In this document: positions 51,541-61,689 of the stretch, piece after piece | Position numbering within the stretch: the stretch's first letter is position 1 | How the letters are laid out: each line of letters begins with the position of its first letter | NCBI RefSeq assembly: GCF_003635165.1 | Contig: NZ_ML058608.1 | Coordinates: 1 to 64,000, forward strand | Origin: Burkholderia sp. Nafp2/4-1b | GTDB taxonomy: Bacteria > Pseudomonadota > Gammaproteobacteria > Burkholderiales > Burkholderiaceae | DNA length: 64,000 nucleotides | Direction: 5' to 3' | The notes under the pieces: generated by a model | Told to the model about the DNA's origin: nothing | The model's database searches: none | What the model saw: only the letters and a program-made list of their open reading frames with translations | Translations under genes and position numbers: made by a program

Positions 51541-52758
51541 TCACTGCACCATGTTGTTCAGCTCGATGATCGGCAGCATCACGGCCAGCACGATCACGAG
51601 CACGATCCCGCCCATCGCCAGGATCAGCAGCGGCTCGAGCAGGCTCGTCAGGAACATCGTGCGCCGCTCCAGCTCGCGTGCCTCGCCTTCGGCCGCACGG
51701 TCGAGCATCGTCGTCACGTCGCCCGTCGCTTCGCCGGAACGGATCAGGTGCACGAGCACCGGCGGAAACGTCTTCACGTTGTTCAACGCGCGCGACAGCG
51801 CGGAGCCTTCGCGCACGCGGACGATCGCATCGTCGATGTTCGCGCGCATCGCGCGGTTCGACAGCGTCTCGCCGGCCGCCTGGAGCGCGCGCAGGATCGG
51901 CACGCCGGCCGCGGTAAGAATGCCGAGCGTGCTCGCGAAGCGCACCGTGTTGTAGCCGCGCACCAGCTTGCCCGCGAGCGGCGCGGTCAGCACCCAGCGG
52001 TCGAACGCGAGCCTCGGCCCGGCGCGCGACAGCGTCGCCTTCACGAACCACACGACGAGCGCGACCGCGATCAGGATCGCCCACCACCAGTGCCGCACGA
52101 AATCCGACAGCGCCATCATCACGATCGTCAGCAGCGGCAGCTGCTGCTTCGTGCTCGCGAACACGTTGACGACCTGCGGCACCACGTAGCTCAGCAGGAA
52201 CGTGACGATGCCGAATGCGATCAGCGTGACGATGCCCGGATATGTGAATGCGAGCAGGATCTTCTGCTTCAGCGCGTTGCTCTGTTCGATGTAGTCGGCG
52301 AGGCGCGACAGCACGATCCCGAGCTTGCCGGTGTGCTCGCCGGCCGCGACGAGCGCGCGATAGATTTCGGGGAAATCACGCGGATGCTGGCCCAGCGCAT
52401 TCGCGAGCGAATGGCCGCCGAGCACTTCCGCGCGGATCGCGGCCATCAGCTCGCGGATGTAGTCGCGTTCGGCCTGCTCGGTGAGCACGCCGAGCGCCTC
52501 GTCGAGCGGCAGCCCCGCGATCAGCAGGCTCGCGAGCTGGCGCGTGAGGATCGCCTGTTCGCGCTGCGACAGCTTGCGGCCGAACGCGAGGCGCTGCGAG
52601 CGTGCGCCTCGGCTCGCGCTCGCGGCCGGTTCGACGACGAGCGGCGTCAGCCCCTGCGTGCGCAGCTGGCCGCGCGCGGCACGCGCGCTGTCGGCGTCGA
52701 TCACGCCTTTCTGCGCGCGCCCCGCCGAATCGATTGCTTCGAAACGGAATGCCGGCAT
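51541..52758 (-). CDS. gspF: type II secretion inner-membrane platform protein GspF
   Basis: A 405-residue platform protein with two repeated GspF domains and three membrane helices. It begins with the family's FRFEAIDSAGRAQKGVIDAD and has ALVAAGEHTGKLGIVLSRLA in domain 1 and LIRSGEATGDVTTMLDRAA in domain 2. It follows gspE by four bases and converges on gspC. Confidence 0.95.
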   Translation of the reverse strand: MPAFRFEAIDSAGRAQKGVIDADSARAARGQLRTQGLTPLVVEPAASASRGARSQRLAFGRKLSQREQAILTRQLASLLIAGLPLDEALGVLTEQAERDYIRELMAAIRAEVLGGHSLANALGQHPRDFPEIYRALVAAGEHTGKLGIVLSRLADYIEQSNALKQKILLAFTYPGIVTLIAFGIVTFLLSYVVPQVVNVFASTKQQLPLLTIVMMALSDFVRHWWWAILIAVALVVWFVKATLSRAGPRLAFDRWVLTAPLAGKLVRGYNTVRFASTLGILTAAGVPILRALQAAGETLSNRAMRANIDDAIVRVREGSALSRALNNVKTFPPVLVHLIRSGEATGDVTTMLDRAAEGEARELERRTMFLTSLLEPLLILAMGGIVLVIVLAVMLPIIELNNMVQ

Positions 52759-52762
52759 CGCG

Positions 52763-54262
52763 CTATGCGCCTCCCGTCACGCGCAGCACTTCCTCGAGCG
52801 ACGTCGCGCCGGCCGCGAGCCAGCGCTCGGCGTCGTCGCGCAGCGTGCGCATCCCTTGCGCGCGACCCGCGGCGAGAATCTCCGCATCGGCCGCGTTGCG
52901 GTGAATCAGCGAACGGATCGAATCGTCGATCACCAGCAGCTCGTACACGCCGCGCCGGCCCGCATAGCCGGATTGTCCGCACTTCGCGCAGCCGACCGGA
53001 TGCCACACGGTACGGCCGTCTTCATGCCGTTCTTCCTTGCAGACCGGGCAGAGCTGGCGCACCAGACGCTGCGCGAGCACGCCGAGCAGCGACGACGCGA
53101 GCAGGTACGGCTCGACGCCCATGTCGGTCAGGCGCGTGACCGCGGACGCCGCGTCGTTCGTGTGCAGCGTCGCGAGCACGAGGTGACCCGTCAGCGATGC
53201 CTGCACCGCGATCTGCGCGGTTTCGAGGTCGCGGATTTCGCCGATCATGATCACGTCCGGGTCCTGGCGCAGGATCGAACGCAGCGCGCGGGCGAAGGTC
53301 ATCCCGATCCGCTCGTTCACCTGCGTCTGGCCGATGCCGGACAGGTCGTATTCGATCGGATCCTCGACCGTCATGATGTTGGTTGTCGCCGTTTCGAGCC
53401 GCGACATCGACGCATACAGCGTGGTCGTCTTGCCCGAGCCGGTCGGCCCCGTCACCAAAACGATCCCGTGCGGGCGGGCGATCAGCTTGTCGAACTGGCC
53501 GAGCGTGTCGCGGCCCATCCCGAGCGCCTCGAGGTTCAGCCGCTGCGCATCCTTTTCCAGGAGACGCAGCACCGCGCGCTCGCCGTGCCCGGTCGGCAGC
53601 GTCGACACCCGCACGTCGACCGGCCGGCCGCCGACGCGCAGCGTGATGCGGCCGTCCTGCGGCAGGCGTTTCTCGGCGATATCGAGCTGCGCCATGATCT
53701 TGATCCGCGAGATCAGCGCGCCGTGCAGCGCCTTCTTCGGGCGCACGACGTCGCGCAGCGTGCCGTCGACGCGAAAGCGCACGACCGACGCGTTCTCGAA
53801 CGGCTCGATGTGAATGTCCGACGCCTGCTCGCGCGCCGCTTGCGTGAGCAGCGCGTTGATCATCCGGATGATCGGCGCGTCGTCTTCCGATTCGAGCAGG
53901 TCCTCGACTTCGGGGATGTCCTGCATCAGCCGCGACAGGTCGACTTCGCCTTCGACCTCGCCGACGATCTGCGCCGCGCTGCCGTCCTGGCGCGCATACG
54001 CGTGGTTGATCGCCTGCGCGAGCTCGTCGGCCGGCACGCGATGCACGGAGATCGAACCGAAGTTGCGCGCGATTTCGGCGAGCGCCGCGTCGTTCGTGCG
54101 TTCGCTGATCCACACCTCGAGCGTGTCGTCGAGCTGATGCGCGATCAGCACCTGGCCGCTCTTCGCGAAGCCGTACGGCAGCAGCCGAGCGGCGAGCGGC
54201 GACGGCGGCTGCCGTTCGCCGGGCGCGCCGTCCGGGGTGGAAGAGGTCGGCACGTCGCTCAC
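52763..54262 (-). CDS. gspE: type II secretion ATPase GspE
   Basis: A 499-residue hexameric ATPase that drives pseudopilus growth. It has Walker A GPTGSGKTTTLY, Asp box region IMTVEDPIEYDL, Walker B region VIMIGEIRDLETA, and a zinc-binding four-cysteine module (CPVC, then CAKC about 24 residues later). The start is a GTG overlapping the gspD stop (GTGA), as the frame has no ATG there; longer upstream frames are spurious. Confidence 0.95.
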   Translation of the reverse strand: MSDVPTSSTPDGAPGERQPPSPLAARLLPYGFAKSGQVLIAHQLDDTLEVWISERTNDAALAEIARNFGSISVHRVPADELAQAINHAYARQDGSAAQIVGEVEGEVDLSRLMQDIPEVEDLLESEDDAPIIRMINALLTQAAREQASDIHIEPFENASVVRFRVDGTLRDVVRPKKALHGALISRIKIMAQLDIAEKRLPQDGRITLRVGGRPVDVRVSTLPTGHGERAVLRLLEKDAQRLNLEALGMGRDTLGQFDKLIARPHGIVLVTGPTGSGKTTTLYASMSRLETATTNIMTVEDPIEYDLSGIGQTQVNERIGMTFARALRSILRQDPDVIMIGEIRDLETAQIAVQASLTGHLVLATLHTNDAASAVTRLTDMGVEPYLLASSLLGVLAQRLVRQLCPVCKEERHEDGRTVWHPVGCAKCGQSGYAGRRGVYELLVIDDSIRSLIHRNAADAEILAAGRAQGMRTLRDDAERWLAAGATSLEEVLRVTGGA

Positions 54263-56586
54263 TGCGAGGCTCCCGGCGTCGCGGTCAGCGGTTGTTGCGG
54301 CACCGACTGCTGCGGCACGCTTTGCGGCTGCGCGGGCGTAGCCTCGGGTAGCGGCTGCGCCGGCACCGGCGCGACCTGGCGCTGCAACTGCTGGCGACGC
54401 ATCTTGTCGAGATCGAACAGGTTGCCCGCGGCCGTGCCGCCCTGGCTCGGGCCGAGCGGCATCGGCGGCACGACCGGATCGTCCTTGTCGCGGATCACGT
54501 TGTTGTCCGACTTGTACGCACCCGTCACGCCCTGGATGTAGTCGTAGCGGTTGGACGTGACTGCCTGCGCGGTGCCGCGGTCGGAGATGATCACCGGACG
54601 CAGGAACACCATCAGGTTGGTCTTCGCGCGCACCTTCGATTCCGAACGGAACAGCTGGCCGATCCACGGGATGTCGCCGAGCAGCGGCACCTTGCTGTTC
54701 GACACCTGGTAGTTGTCCTGCATCAAGCCGCCGAGCACGATGATCTCGCCGTTGTCCGCGAGGATCGTCGACTGGATCGAGCGCTTCGTGAAGGTCGGGC
54801 CGGTCTGCGCGTTCGTGGTACCGCTGACGACCGCCGAATCCTCGGTATAGAGCTGCAGCTTCAGGATCCCGCCGTCGGTGATCTGCGGCTTCACGTGCAG
54901 CGTGAGGCCGACGTCGCGGCGGTCGTAGGTATTGAATGCGTTGCTCGTCGTGCCGCTCGTCAGGTTCGAATACGAGCCGGTCGCGATCGGCACGTTCTGG
55001 CCGACGACGATCTTCGCTTCCTCGTTGTCGAGCGTGATCAGGTTCGGCGTCGACAGCACGTTCGCGTCGCTCACGCCCGCGAAATACTGCAGCAGCGCGC
55101 CGAGGCCCTGCACGCCGAACATGTTGTGCAGCCAGCCGATGTTGAGGCCTGGGGTCAGCGTAGCCAGGTTGGCCGCCAGGCCGGCCCCGGTGGTGCCCGC
55201 CGAGCCCGTCGTCAGATTGACGATGCTGTTGCCCATACCCAGTTGGGGGCTCAGGTTCGTGCCGCCGAGGAACTGGCCGCTCGCCACCTGCCACTGGATC
55301 CCGAGGTTGCCCTGCGTCGTCGAGTTCAGCTCGACGATCAGCGCTTCGATATAGACCTGCGCACGCCGCGCATCGAGCTGGTCGATCACCGAGCGCAGGT
55401 TCCGGTAGACCGGATCGGGTGCGGTGATGATCAGCGAATTGGTCGCCGAGTCGGCCTGGATCATCCCGCCCGGCTGGTTGTCGTCGCCCTTGTCCTTGTC
55501 GCCGCCGAGCAGGCCGCCGCTGCCGATGCCGCCGCCGCCCGACGCGCCGCTCCCGTAGGACGACGAAGAAGAGGAGCCGCCGAGGCCGCCGGACGGCAGC
55601 GGCGGGGTGCCGGACGTGCCGGTCGAGAAGTTGCCGCTCGATGACGAGCCGCCGCTCTGGTTGAAGCTGTTCGCATCGTTGGACGACGCCGACGAGCCGC
55701 TTTCGTTGCCGCCCTTGCCGAGCATCCCGCGCAGTGTTTTCGCGAGCTTCACCGCGTCCGCGTTCTTCAGCGGCACGACATGCATGTTGCCGGGCACCGC
55801 GCTCGGTGCGTCGAGCTGCTGCGCGAGGCGCTTCGCGGCGGCCAGGCGCGCGCCGCTCGACGCGCGCAGCATCAGCGAGTTGGTGCGCGGATCGGCCGTG
55901 ACCGACACCTTCAGCGTCGCATCGCTGTTGCCGACCGCGCCCGGGTCGAGCATCTTCTGCATCTGCGCCGCGAGGTCGATCGCATTCGCGTTGCGCAGCG
56001 GCACGACCTGCACCTGCGCGCCCGCGGCGCTGTCGACGCCGGCGATGATCTGTGCGATGCGGCGCACGTTGTCCGCGTAGTCGGTCACGACGATCGTGTT
56101 GTTCGCCGGGTAGGCGGTCACCGTGTTGTTCGGCGAGATCAGCGGCCGCAGCACCGGCAGCAGGTTGTTCGCCGATTCGTTGTGCAGCTCGAACACCTGC
56201 GTGATGACCTGGTCGCCGCGCGCCTGCGGCGCATTGCCGACGTAGGTCGGCACGCCCTGCAGCTTCGCGTCGGCTTCCGGCACGACCTTCAGCACTCCGT
56301 GATCCTGCACGAGCGCGAAGCCCTGCATCCGCAGCGCCGACTGCAGCGTCTTCAGCGCCTGGCTTTCAGGCACCGGGCGTTCGGCCACGAGATTGAGCTG
56401 CCCCTTCACGCGGGGGTCGACGATGATGGTCTTGCCGGTCGCGGCGCCGATCGCCTTGGCGACCTGGTCGATATCCGCGTTCACGAAATTGAGCGTGACC
56501 TGAGCGTAGGCTGCCTGCGAGACGATGATGCCGGCGACGATCAGGGTCGTGGCGACGCGCCGCATAACGAAGCGATTTCTTGTCAT
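54259..56586 (-). CDS. gspD: type II secretion outer-membrane secretin GspD
   Basis: A 775-residue secretin with a signal peptide (about 1-28, cut after AYA). The N0 domain starts at VTLNFVNADIDQVAKAIG; N1-N3 follow with N3 interrupted by a Ser/Gly-rich linker (about 290-375, SGGSSSSGNFSTGTSG), then the C-terminal barrel (VPLLGDIPWIGQLFRS, TNLMVFLRPVII). The Cys of a lipoprotein signal is absent, so a pilotin or the C-terminal tail must guide assembly. It is first of the gspDEF series. Confidence 0.95.
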   Translation of the reverse strand: MTRNRFVMRRVATTLIVAGIIVSQAAYAQVTLNFVNADIDQVAKAIGAATGKTIIVDPRVKGQLNLVAERPVPESQALKTLQSALRMQGFALVQDHGVLKVVPEADAKLQGVPTYVGNAPQARGDQVITQVFELHNESANNLLPVLRPLISPNNTVTAYPANNTIVVTDYADNVRRIAQIIAGVDSAAGAQVQVVPLRNANAIDLAAQMQKMLDPGAVGNSDATLKVSVTADPRTNSLMLRASSGARLAAAKRLAQQLDAPSAVPGNMHVVPLKNADAVKLAKTLRGMLGKGGNESGSSASSNDANSFNQSGGSSSSGNFSTGTSGTPPLPSGGLGGSSSSSSYGSGASGGGGIGSGGLLGGDKDKGDDNQPGGMIQADSATNSLIITAPDPVYRNLRSVIDQLDARRAQVYIEALIVELNSTTQGNLGIQWQVASGQFLGGTNLSPQLGMGNSIVNLTTGSAGTTGAGLAANLATLTPGLNIGWLHNMFGVQGLGALLQYFAGVSDANVLSTPNLITLDNEEAKIVVGQNVPIATGSYSNLTSGTTSNAFNTYDRRDVGLTLHVKPQITDGGILKLQLYTEDSAVVSGTTNAQTGPTFTKRSIQSTILADNGEIIVLGGLMQDNYQVSNSKVPLLGDIPWIGQLFRSESKVRAKTNLMVFLRPVIISDRGTAQAVTSNRYDYIQGVTGAYKSDNNVIRDKDDPVVPPMPLGPSQGGTAAGNLFDLDKMRRQQLQRQVAPVPAQPLPEATPAQPQSVPQQSVPQQPLTATPGASQ

Positions 56587-56952
56587 GGATGATTGGGTCG
56601 ATGCCGGCTCAGGCCACTTCCGGCGGTAGTGCTGGGATCCAGGTCCTAAAGGGGCGACATTAGCAGTTTTTCATGTCCGAAATATCACATTGATCCGAGG
56701 ACTGTCTCACATACGACATCTATCCGGAGCGCTGTAGGCAACATGTAATATTTCGGCACCGCATCGGCATTTCGGCCATCGCCGTCGTTTTGCGATGAAT
56801 CGACACGGAAATGCGGTATAAACGGGCTGCCGCCTTTCGTATGTGGCCCCGTGACGGACTGCCGTTATGATACGGGCGGCGCGTTCGCAGTCGTACGCGT
56901 AACGGCCACGGGTTTTCCCGATCTTTGCGTCATTTCCTTTCGTTTTCGCCCC
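56587..56952 (+). other. intergenic region between gspD and the transglycosylase gene
   Basis: A 366-base divergent gap that must hold the gspD promoter on the minus strand and the transglycosylase promoter on the plus strand. An A/T-rich patch (around 56660-56690, with TTTTTCATGTCCGAAATATC) stands out from the GC-rich flanks. I could not choose clear -10/-35 boxes, and see no gene. Confidence 0.45.
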
Positions 56953-57402
56953 ATGAACAGACGGTTCGCTCCGATCGCGTTGATCGCCGCCGGCGTGTGG
57001 TTCGCCTGCGGAAACGCTCGCGCGGATTGTTTCGACGAGGCGGCCCGCTATCAGAAGGTGAATCCGCTGATCCTACGCGCGATCGCATGGCAGGAGTCGC
57101 ACAACCGCCCCGACGCGCTGAACAAGAATACGAACGGCTCGGTCGACTACGGCCTGATGCAGATCAATTCGATCCACCTGCCGACGCTGTCGCGCTACGG
57201 CATCGGCCGCGACACGCTGATGGAGCCGTGCAAGAACGTCTATATCGCCGCGTGGCACCTGCGCCAGAAGATGAATCGCTACGGCAACACCTGGCAGGCC
57301 GTCGGCGCCTATCATTCGGAAACGCCGTCGCTGCGCGACAAGTACGCGCGGCAGATCGCCGGGATCCTGTCGCAGTGGAAGCTGCTGCCGCCCGCGCAGT
57401 AA
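56953..57402 (+). CDS. lytic transglycosylase, IagB/SLT type
   Basis: A 149-residue periplasmic enzyme with a signal peptide (about 1-22, cut before DCFDEAA). The SLT domain carries the catalytic glutamate in [12 protein letters not shown] and the family stretch [31 protein letters not shown] is the later hallmark. Small enzymes of this type open peptidoglycan for secretion or pilus machines, and it lies next to the secretin gene gspD, divergently. A role in inserting the type II system is possible but not shown. Confidence 0.88.
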   Translation: MNRRFAPIALIAAGVWFACGNARADCFDEAARYQKVNPLILRAIAWQESHNRPDALNKNTNGSVDYGLMQINSIHLPTLSRYGIGRDTLMEPCKNVYIAAWHLRQKMNRYGNTWQAVGAYHSETPSLRDKYARQIAGILSQWKLLPPAQ

Positions 57403-57477
57403 CCCCGCGCCGCTCGGCCGGCGCGCGTTTGATGCACAATGCGGGTCTCACGCTGCGGTTTTGACCGGCCGGAGCGA

Positions 57478-57533
57478 CTGGCTCCGGGCGACAGCCTCCG
57501 GGCAACCGGCTCGGGCGACCGGCTTCGGGCCGA
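57478..57533 (+). repeat. four degenerate 13-15-base tandem repeats
   Basis: Four imperfect copies of a CNGGCTCCGGGCGA-like unit start at 57478, 57492, 57506 and 57519, between the transglycosylase and CobW genes. They may be a GC-rich duplication with no function. No promoter is obvious nearby. Confidence 0.5.
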
Positions 57534-57592
57534 TCGCGCCCCGGCAGGGCGCCGCGGCCGCTTTTTCATCCTTTCCGTTGGTGCAAATCGTT

Positions 57593-58903
57593 ATGAATCC
57601 GGCAATGAACCAGCCGTTGCCCGTCACCGTGCTGTCCGGTTTCCTCGGCGCCGGCAAGACCACGCTGCTCAATCACATCCTCGCGAACCGCGCGGGGCTG
57701 AAGGTCGCCGTGATCGTCAACGATCTCGCGGCGGTCAACATCGACGCGTCGCTCGTGCGCGATGCGCAGGCGCTGTCGCACGTCGAGGAACGCCTCGTCG
57801 AGATGTCGAACGGCTGCATCTGCTGCACGCTTCGCGACGACCTGCTCGTCGAGATCCGCAATCTCGCGGCCGACGGCCGCTTCGATGCGATCCTGATCGA
57901 ATCGACCGGCATCGCGGAGCCGATGCCGATCGCCGAAACCTTCACGTTCGTCGACGACGACGGCGCGTCGCTGTCGAGCGTCGCGCGCCTCGACACGCTC
58001 GTCACCGTGGTCGACGCATACAATTTCCTGCGCGACTACGGATCCGACGACGCGCTCGCGACGCGCGGCATCGCCGCATCGGACGAAGACGATCGCACGC
58101 TGGTCGAGCTGCTGATCGAGCAGATCGAATTCTGCGACGTGCTGGTGATCAACAAGGCCGACCTCGTCGCCGCGGACGAACTCGCGCGCCTGCAGCACAT
58201 CCTCGCGCGGCTCAATCCGCGCGCGCACCAGGTCGTGTCGACGTTCGGCAACGTGCCGCTCGGCGAAGTGCTGAACACCGGCCGCTTCGATTTCGACGAA
58301 GCTGCGAACGCACCGGGCTGGCTCGCGTCGCTCGATCACGATCACGCGCATTGCGACGATCCCGAGTGTCACGATCCGCATCATGCGCACGTGCACGGCG
58401 AAGCCGACGAATTCGGCATCGGCAATTTCGTTTACCGTGCACGCCGGCCGTTCCATCCGGCACGACTGTGGGCGCTGCTGCATCAGGAATGGCCGGGCGT
58501 GCTGCGCAGCAAGGGCTTCTTCTGGCTCGCGACGCGCAACGACATCGCGGGTTCGCTGTCGCAGGCGGGCGGCGTATGCCGGCATGGCCCGGCGGGCCTC
58601 TGGTGGGCCGCGCAGGATCGCGCGGAATGGCCGGACGACGACGACCTGCTCGCGGAAATTCGCACGGAGTGGCAGGGTGAGCTCGACGACCGCTCGGTTG
58701 GCGATCGTCGTCAGGAGCTCGTATTGATCGGCATCGGGCTCGATGCCGCCGCATGGCGCACGAAACTCGACGCGTGCCTGCTCACCGATGCGGAGTTCGC
58801 GCTCGGTGCCGCGCAATGGACCGCGTTCGACGATCCGTTCCCTGCGTGGGATGTCGACGCACACGATGACGACGATCCCGACGCGCAGATCGTGCACGCG
58901 TAA
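57593..58903 (+). CDS. CobW/COG0523 family GTPase, putative zinc metallochaperone
   Basis: A 436-residue G3E GTPase. Walker A is GFLGAGKTT (residues 16-24), the metal-binding CxCC motif is NGCICCTL (C75, C77, C78) and the base-specificity motif is INKADL. A His/Asp/Cys-rich insert follows near 245-270 ([20 protein letters not shown]) and then a CobW C-terminal domain. This matches the ZigA/YciC subgroup that moves zinc to proteins under zinc limitation. The first ATG (57593) or one four codons later could be used; neither has a strong ribosome site. I saw no clear Zur site. Confidence 0.88.
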   Translation: MNPAMNQPLPVTVLSGFLGAGKTTLLNHILANRAGLKVAVIVNDLAAVNIDASLVRDAQALSHVEERLVEMSNGCICCTLRDDLLVEIRNLAADGRFDAILIESTGIAEPMPIAETFTFVDDDGASLSSVARLDTLVTVVDAYNFLRDYGSDDALATRGIAASDEDDRTLVELLIEQIEFCDVLVINKADLVAADELARLQHILARLNPRAHQVVSTFGNVPLGEVLNTGRFDFDEAANAPGWLASLDHDHAHCDDPECHDPHHAHVHGEADEFGIGNFVYRARRPFHPARLWALLHQEWPGVLRSKGFFWLATRNDIAGSLSQAGGVCRHGPAGLWWAAQDRAEWPDDDDLLAEIRTEWQGELDDRSVGDRRQELVLIGIGLDAAAWRTKLDACLLTDAEFALGAAQWTAFDDPFPAWDVDAHDDDDPDAQIVHA

Positions 58904-58906
58904 TAC

Positions 58907-58937
58907 GCGGTAAAACGCCGTAAAACACGGTAAAAAC
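58907..58937 (+). repeat. three 10-base GGTAAAAC tandem repeats
   Basis: Directly after the CobW stop, CGGTAAAAC, CCGTAAAAC and CGGTAAAAAC follow one another with a 10-11-base period. The phase matches one DNA helical turn, which would place the A-tracts on one face and could bend the DNA. The meaning is unknown. Confidence 0.55.
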
Positions 58938-59007
58938 GGCTTGCGAAAGCAACCGTTAAATCTTGCAAGAGCGGTGCGAACTGTGGCAAAAATGCCGCGC
59001 GCGCCCA

Positions 59008-59038
59008 ACAAAAAACCCGCCGAAAGGCGGGTTTTTTT
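59008..59038. terminator. bidirectional terminator between cobW-like gene and hupB
   Basis: CCCGCC (59016-59021), loop GAAA, GGCGGG (59026-59031), with six or more A before and seven T after. It can stop both the plus-strand CobW transcript and the minus-strand hup transcript. Confidence 0.9.
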
Positions 59039-59056
59039 CCTGGGACAGGCGCTGAA

Positions 59057-59335
59057 TCAACGCTTGTTGACGGCGTCCTTGAACGCCTTGCCAGCCGTGA
59101 ACTTGACCGTCTTGGCTGCCGGGATCTTGATGGTTTCGCCCGTCTTCGGGTTGCGGCCCGTACGTGCTGCGCGCTTGCCCGAACCGAAGCTGCCGAAGCC
59201 GATCAGCTGAACCGCATCACCCTTCGACACGGCCTTCTTGATGACTTCGAGCAGCGTGTCCAGCGTTTCGCCGGTTTGAGCCTTGCTGGCGCCCGTTTGG
59301 GCGGCGACGGCGTCGATCAGTTCCTGTTTGTTCAT
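59057..59335 (-). CDS. hupB: DNA-binding protein HU
   Basis: A 92-residue nucleoid protein beginning [20 protein letters not shown], with the family signature [20 protein letters not shown] around residues 46-65 and the proline arm ([19 protein letters not shown]). Length and sequence are classic for HU. A putative -10 box TATAAT lies 51 bases upstream of the start, and a bidirectional terminator follows. Confidence 0.96.
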   Translation of the reverse strand: MNKQELIDAVAAQTGASKAQTGETLDTLLEVIKKAVSKGDAVQLIGFGSFGSGKRAARTGRNPKTGETIKIPAAKTVKFTAGKAFKDAVNKR

Positions 59336-59385
59336 TAAGGTTCCTTTTTCAGGTTAGGTTTGACACGAACAGCGCGAACGCGCCG

Positions 59386-59414
59386 ATTATACGTGCGCGA
59401 ACCGTGCCGTCGAG
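59386..59414 (-). promoter_or_regulatory. probable hupB promoter
   Basis: On the minus strand a perfect TATAAT (59386-59391), 17 bases downstream of a weak CTCGAC (59409-59414). The distance to the hup start codon (about 50 bases) fits. The 300 bases from here to mnmC otherwise show nothing definite. Confidence 0.5.
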
Positions 59415-59725
59415 AGTCAGACTCCGACGACACAGCGCCGAATCCTGGCCCGCGCGACGTGCCGACCGGCTTGGCCGGCGGCCACCCCGCGGTACGGCGT
59501 TGCTATGATAGCGCAGCGCAAACCCAATAACGACAAGGGTTTCAAAGATTTTCATCGGTATTTCGCCGAATGAATCGTCGATTGCCCGTTTTTTGACCTG
59601 CGCCAACCGGGCAGGATACGCAGCCGGGTCCACCCGCGCGCAACCGCGTTGGTTTTTGCCAACGGAGCGCCGGACACCTCCGCGCAATCCCTTGCCAGGC
59701 TTGGCTGCCACGTTTTTTGTTTCGC

Positions 59726-61684
59726 ATGCCCGACCGACTCGTTCCCGCCTCGCTCGCCTGCCGCGACGACGGCAATCTCGTCTCGCCCGAGTACGGCGAG
59801 CTCCCTCGCGACGCGTCGCGCGCACGTGCGCACGCGAACCGGATGCTCGCCGGCAACGGGCTGCCGGCCCGCTGGCAGGGCCGCCGCACGTTCACGATCG
59901 TCGAAACCGGATTCGGCGCCGGCGGCCATTTTCTCGCGACGTGGGCCGCGTGGCGCGACGATCCGGCGCGCTGCGAGCGGCTGCATTTCGTCGCGATCGA
60001 GCCGCATCCGTTCTCGCGCGACGACCTGCGCCGTGCCGTCTCGCATATCGTTGCGGACACAACCATTTCGGAACATGGCGCCGCGCTGGTCGATGCGTGG
60101 CCGATGCTCGTACCCGGCCTGCAGCGGCTCGAATTCGACGCGGGGCGCGTGGTGCTCACGCTCGCATTCGGTGCTGCGCGCGACATGCTGCAACGGCTCG
60201 TCGCACGCGCCGACGCGTTCTATCTCGGCAATGTCGTGTCGCCCACCTCCGGCGATTTGCTGTCGGCCGACGTGATGCGCACCATTGCACGCATCGCCGG
60301 CGAAGGCGCGACGTATGCGACGCATTCGCGCGACGACGCCGTGAAACAAACACTCGAGGAAACAGGTTTCACGAGCCGCGACGTCGACGATGGCGCAGGC
60401 GAACCGGCGTTGCGCGTCGGCGAATATGCGCCGCGCTGGAGAATGCGCCGGCACGAACCGCCGCGCGCGTTGCCGGTTGCGTCACGCGATGCGCTCGTGA
60501 TCGGCGCGGGCCTCGCAGGTTGCGCGGTCGTCGAACGGCTCGCCGCGCGCGGCTGGAACGTCACGCTGATCGAGCGCCATGCGCGAATCGCGCAAGACGC
60601 ATCGGGCAATCCGGCCGGGGTATTCCATCCGTTGATGACGCGCGACGACAACGTCGCGAGCCGCCTCACGCGCAGCGGCTTCCTGCATGCGCTCGCACGC
60701 TGGCGCGCGCTCGAACATGCCGGTCACACATTCGCGCGCAGTACGCGCGGGATGATTCATCTCGCGGAATCGGCCGACGATTTTGCGCGGATGCGCGATG
60801 CATTCGACGCGCTCGGCGCACCGTCCGATTATGTGTCGCTGCTCGACACCGATGCCGCGCGCGCGCACCTGAACCTGCCGGTCGCACACGGCGGCCTGCT
60901 GTTTCCACACGGCGGCGCCGTCTGGCCGGCCGGCGTGTGCGCCGCCCAAGTCGCGGCGGCCGGCGAGCGCGTCAAACTGCTGGCCGGGACCGAAGTCGCG
61001 CGGCTCGAGCGCGATGGCGATACGTGGCGCGCGGTCGATGCGGCAGGCGCGACGCTCGCCGCGGCGCCGGTCGTCGTGCTCGCGAACGCGGGCGACGCGG
61101 TGCGTCTCGCGGGCCTGCGGCATGTCGCGCTGCAGCCGGTGCGCGGCCAGTTGACGCTGCTGCCGCGCGGCAGCACGGCGCCGCTGCCGTGCCCGACGAT
61201 CGGTGACGGTTACGCGGTGCCGCTCGATGACGGCACGCTGCTGATCGGCGCCACCTTCGAGCCCGACGAGCTCGAGCCGGCGATGCGCACCGCCGGGCAT
61301 CTCGAAAACATCGAACGCGTGCGGCGTCTGCTGCCCGGCCTGATCGGCGAGTTGCCGGACGTCGATACGCTCGACGGGCGCGTCGCGTTTCGCTGGGTCG
61401 TCGCCGACCGCGTGCCGGTGATCGGCCCGCTCGCCGACGAAGCGCAGGCCGTCGCGAATGCCCGCGCGCTGAGCGGTGCGAAGGCGCGCGACCTGCCGCG
61501 CACCGCGGGCCTCTACGGCGCATTCGGGTACGGCTCGCGCGGCCTCGTATGGGCCGCGCTCGGCGCCGAGCTGATCGCGTCGCAACTCGAAGGCGAGCCG
61601 CTGCCGCTCGAGCGCGAACTCGCCGATGCCGTCGACCCGGCGCGGTTCCTGATCCGCGCACTGCGCGGCCGCCAGATCGGCTGA
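59726..61684 (+). CDS. mnmC: bifunctional tRNA mnm5s2U biosynthesis protein MnmC
   Basis: A 652-residue two-domain enzyme that finishes the mnm5s2U base at wobble position 34. The N-terminal methyltransferase domain (1-240) has FTIVETGFGAGGHFLATW and the C-terminal FAD-dependent oxidoreductase (about 255-620) has VIGAGLAGCAVVERLAARGW and a later AFGYGSRGLVWAALGAELIA. The ATG at 59726 begins the family sequence; no good ribosome site is seen. It is monocistronic, and the intergenic region after it holds DnaA boxes. Confidence 0.95.
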   Translation: MPDRLVPASLACRDDGNLVSPEYGELPRDASRARAHANRMLAGNGLPARWQGRRTFTIVETGFGAGGHFLATWAAWRDDPARCERLHFVAIEPHPFSRDDLRRAVSHIVADTTISEHGAALVDAWPMLVPGLQRLEFDAGRVVLTLAFGAARDMLQRLVARADAFYLGNVVSPTSGDLLSADVMRTIARIAGEGATYATHSRDDAVKQTLEETGFTSRDVDDGAGEPALRVGEYAPRWRMRRHEPPRALPVASRDALVIGAGLAGCAVVERLAARGWNVTLIERHARIAQDASGNPAGVFHPLMTRDDNVASRLTRSGFLHALARWRALEHAGHTFARSTRGMIHLAESADDFARMRDAFDALGAPSDYVSLLDTDAARAHLNLPVAHGGLLFPHGGAVWPAGVCAAQVAAAGERVKLLAGTEVARLERDGDTWRAVDAAGATLAAAPVVVLANAGDAVRLAGLRHVALQPVRGQLTLLPRGSTAPLPCPTIGDGYAVPLDDGTLLIGATFEPDELEPAMRTAGHLENIERVRRLLPGLIGELPDVDTLDGRVAFRWVVADRVPVIGPLADEAQAVANARALSGAKARDLPRTAGLYGAFGYGSRGLVWAALGAELIASQLEGEPLPLERELADAVDPARFLIRALRGRQIG

Positions 61685-61689
61685 TCCCG

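Noticed and set aside
57421..57592. Zur-type operator before the CobW-like gene
   Set aside because: I looked for a symmetric GTTATA-type site because the protein looks like a zinc chaperone, and found only a weak half-site overlapping the start codon.
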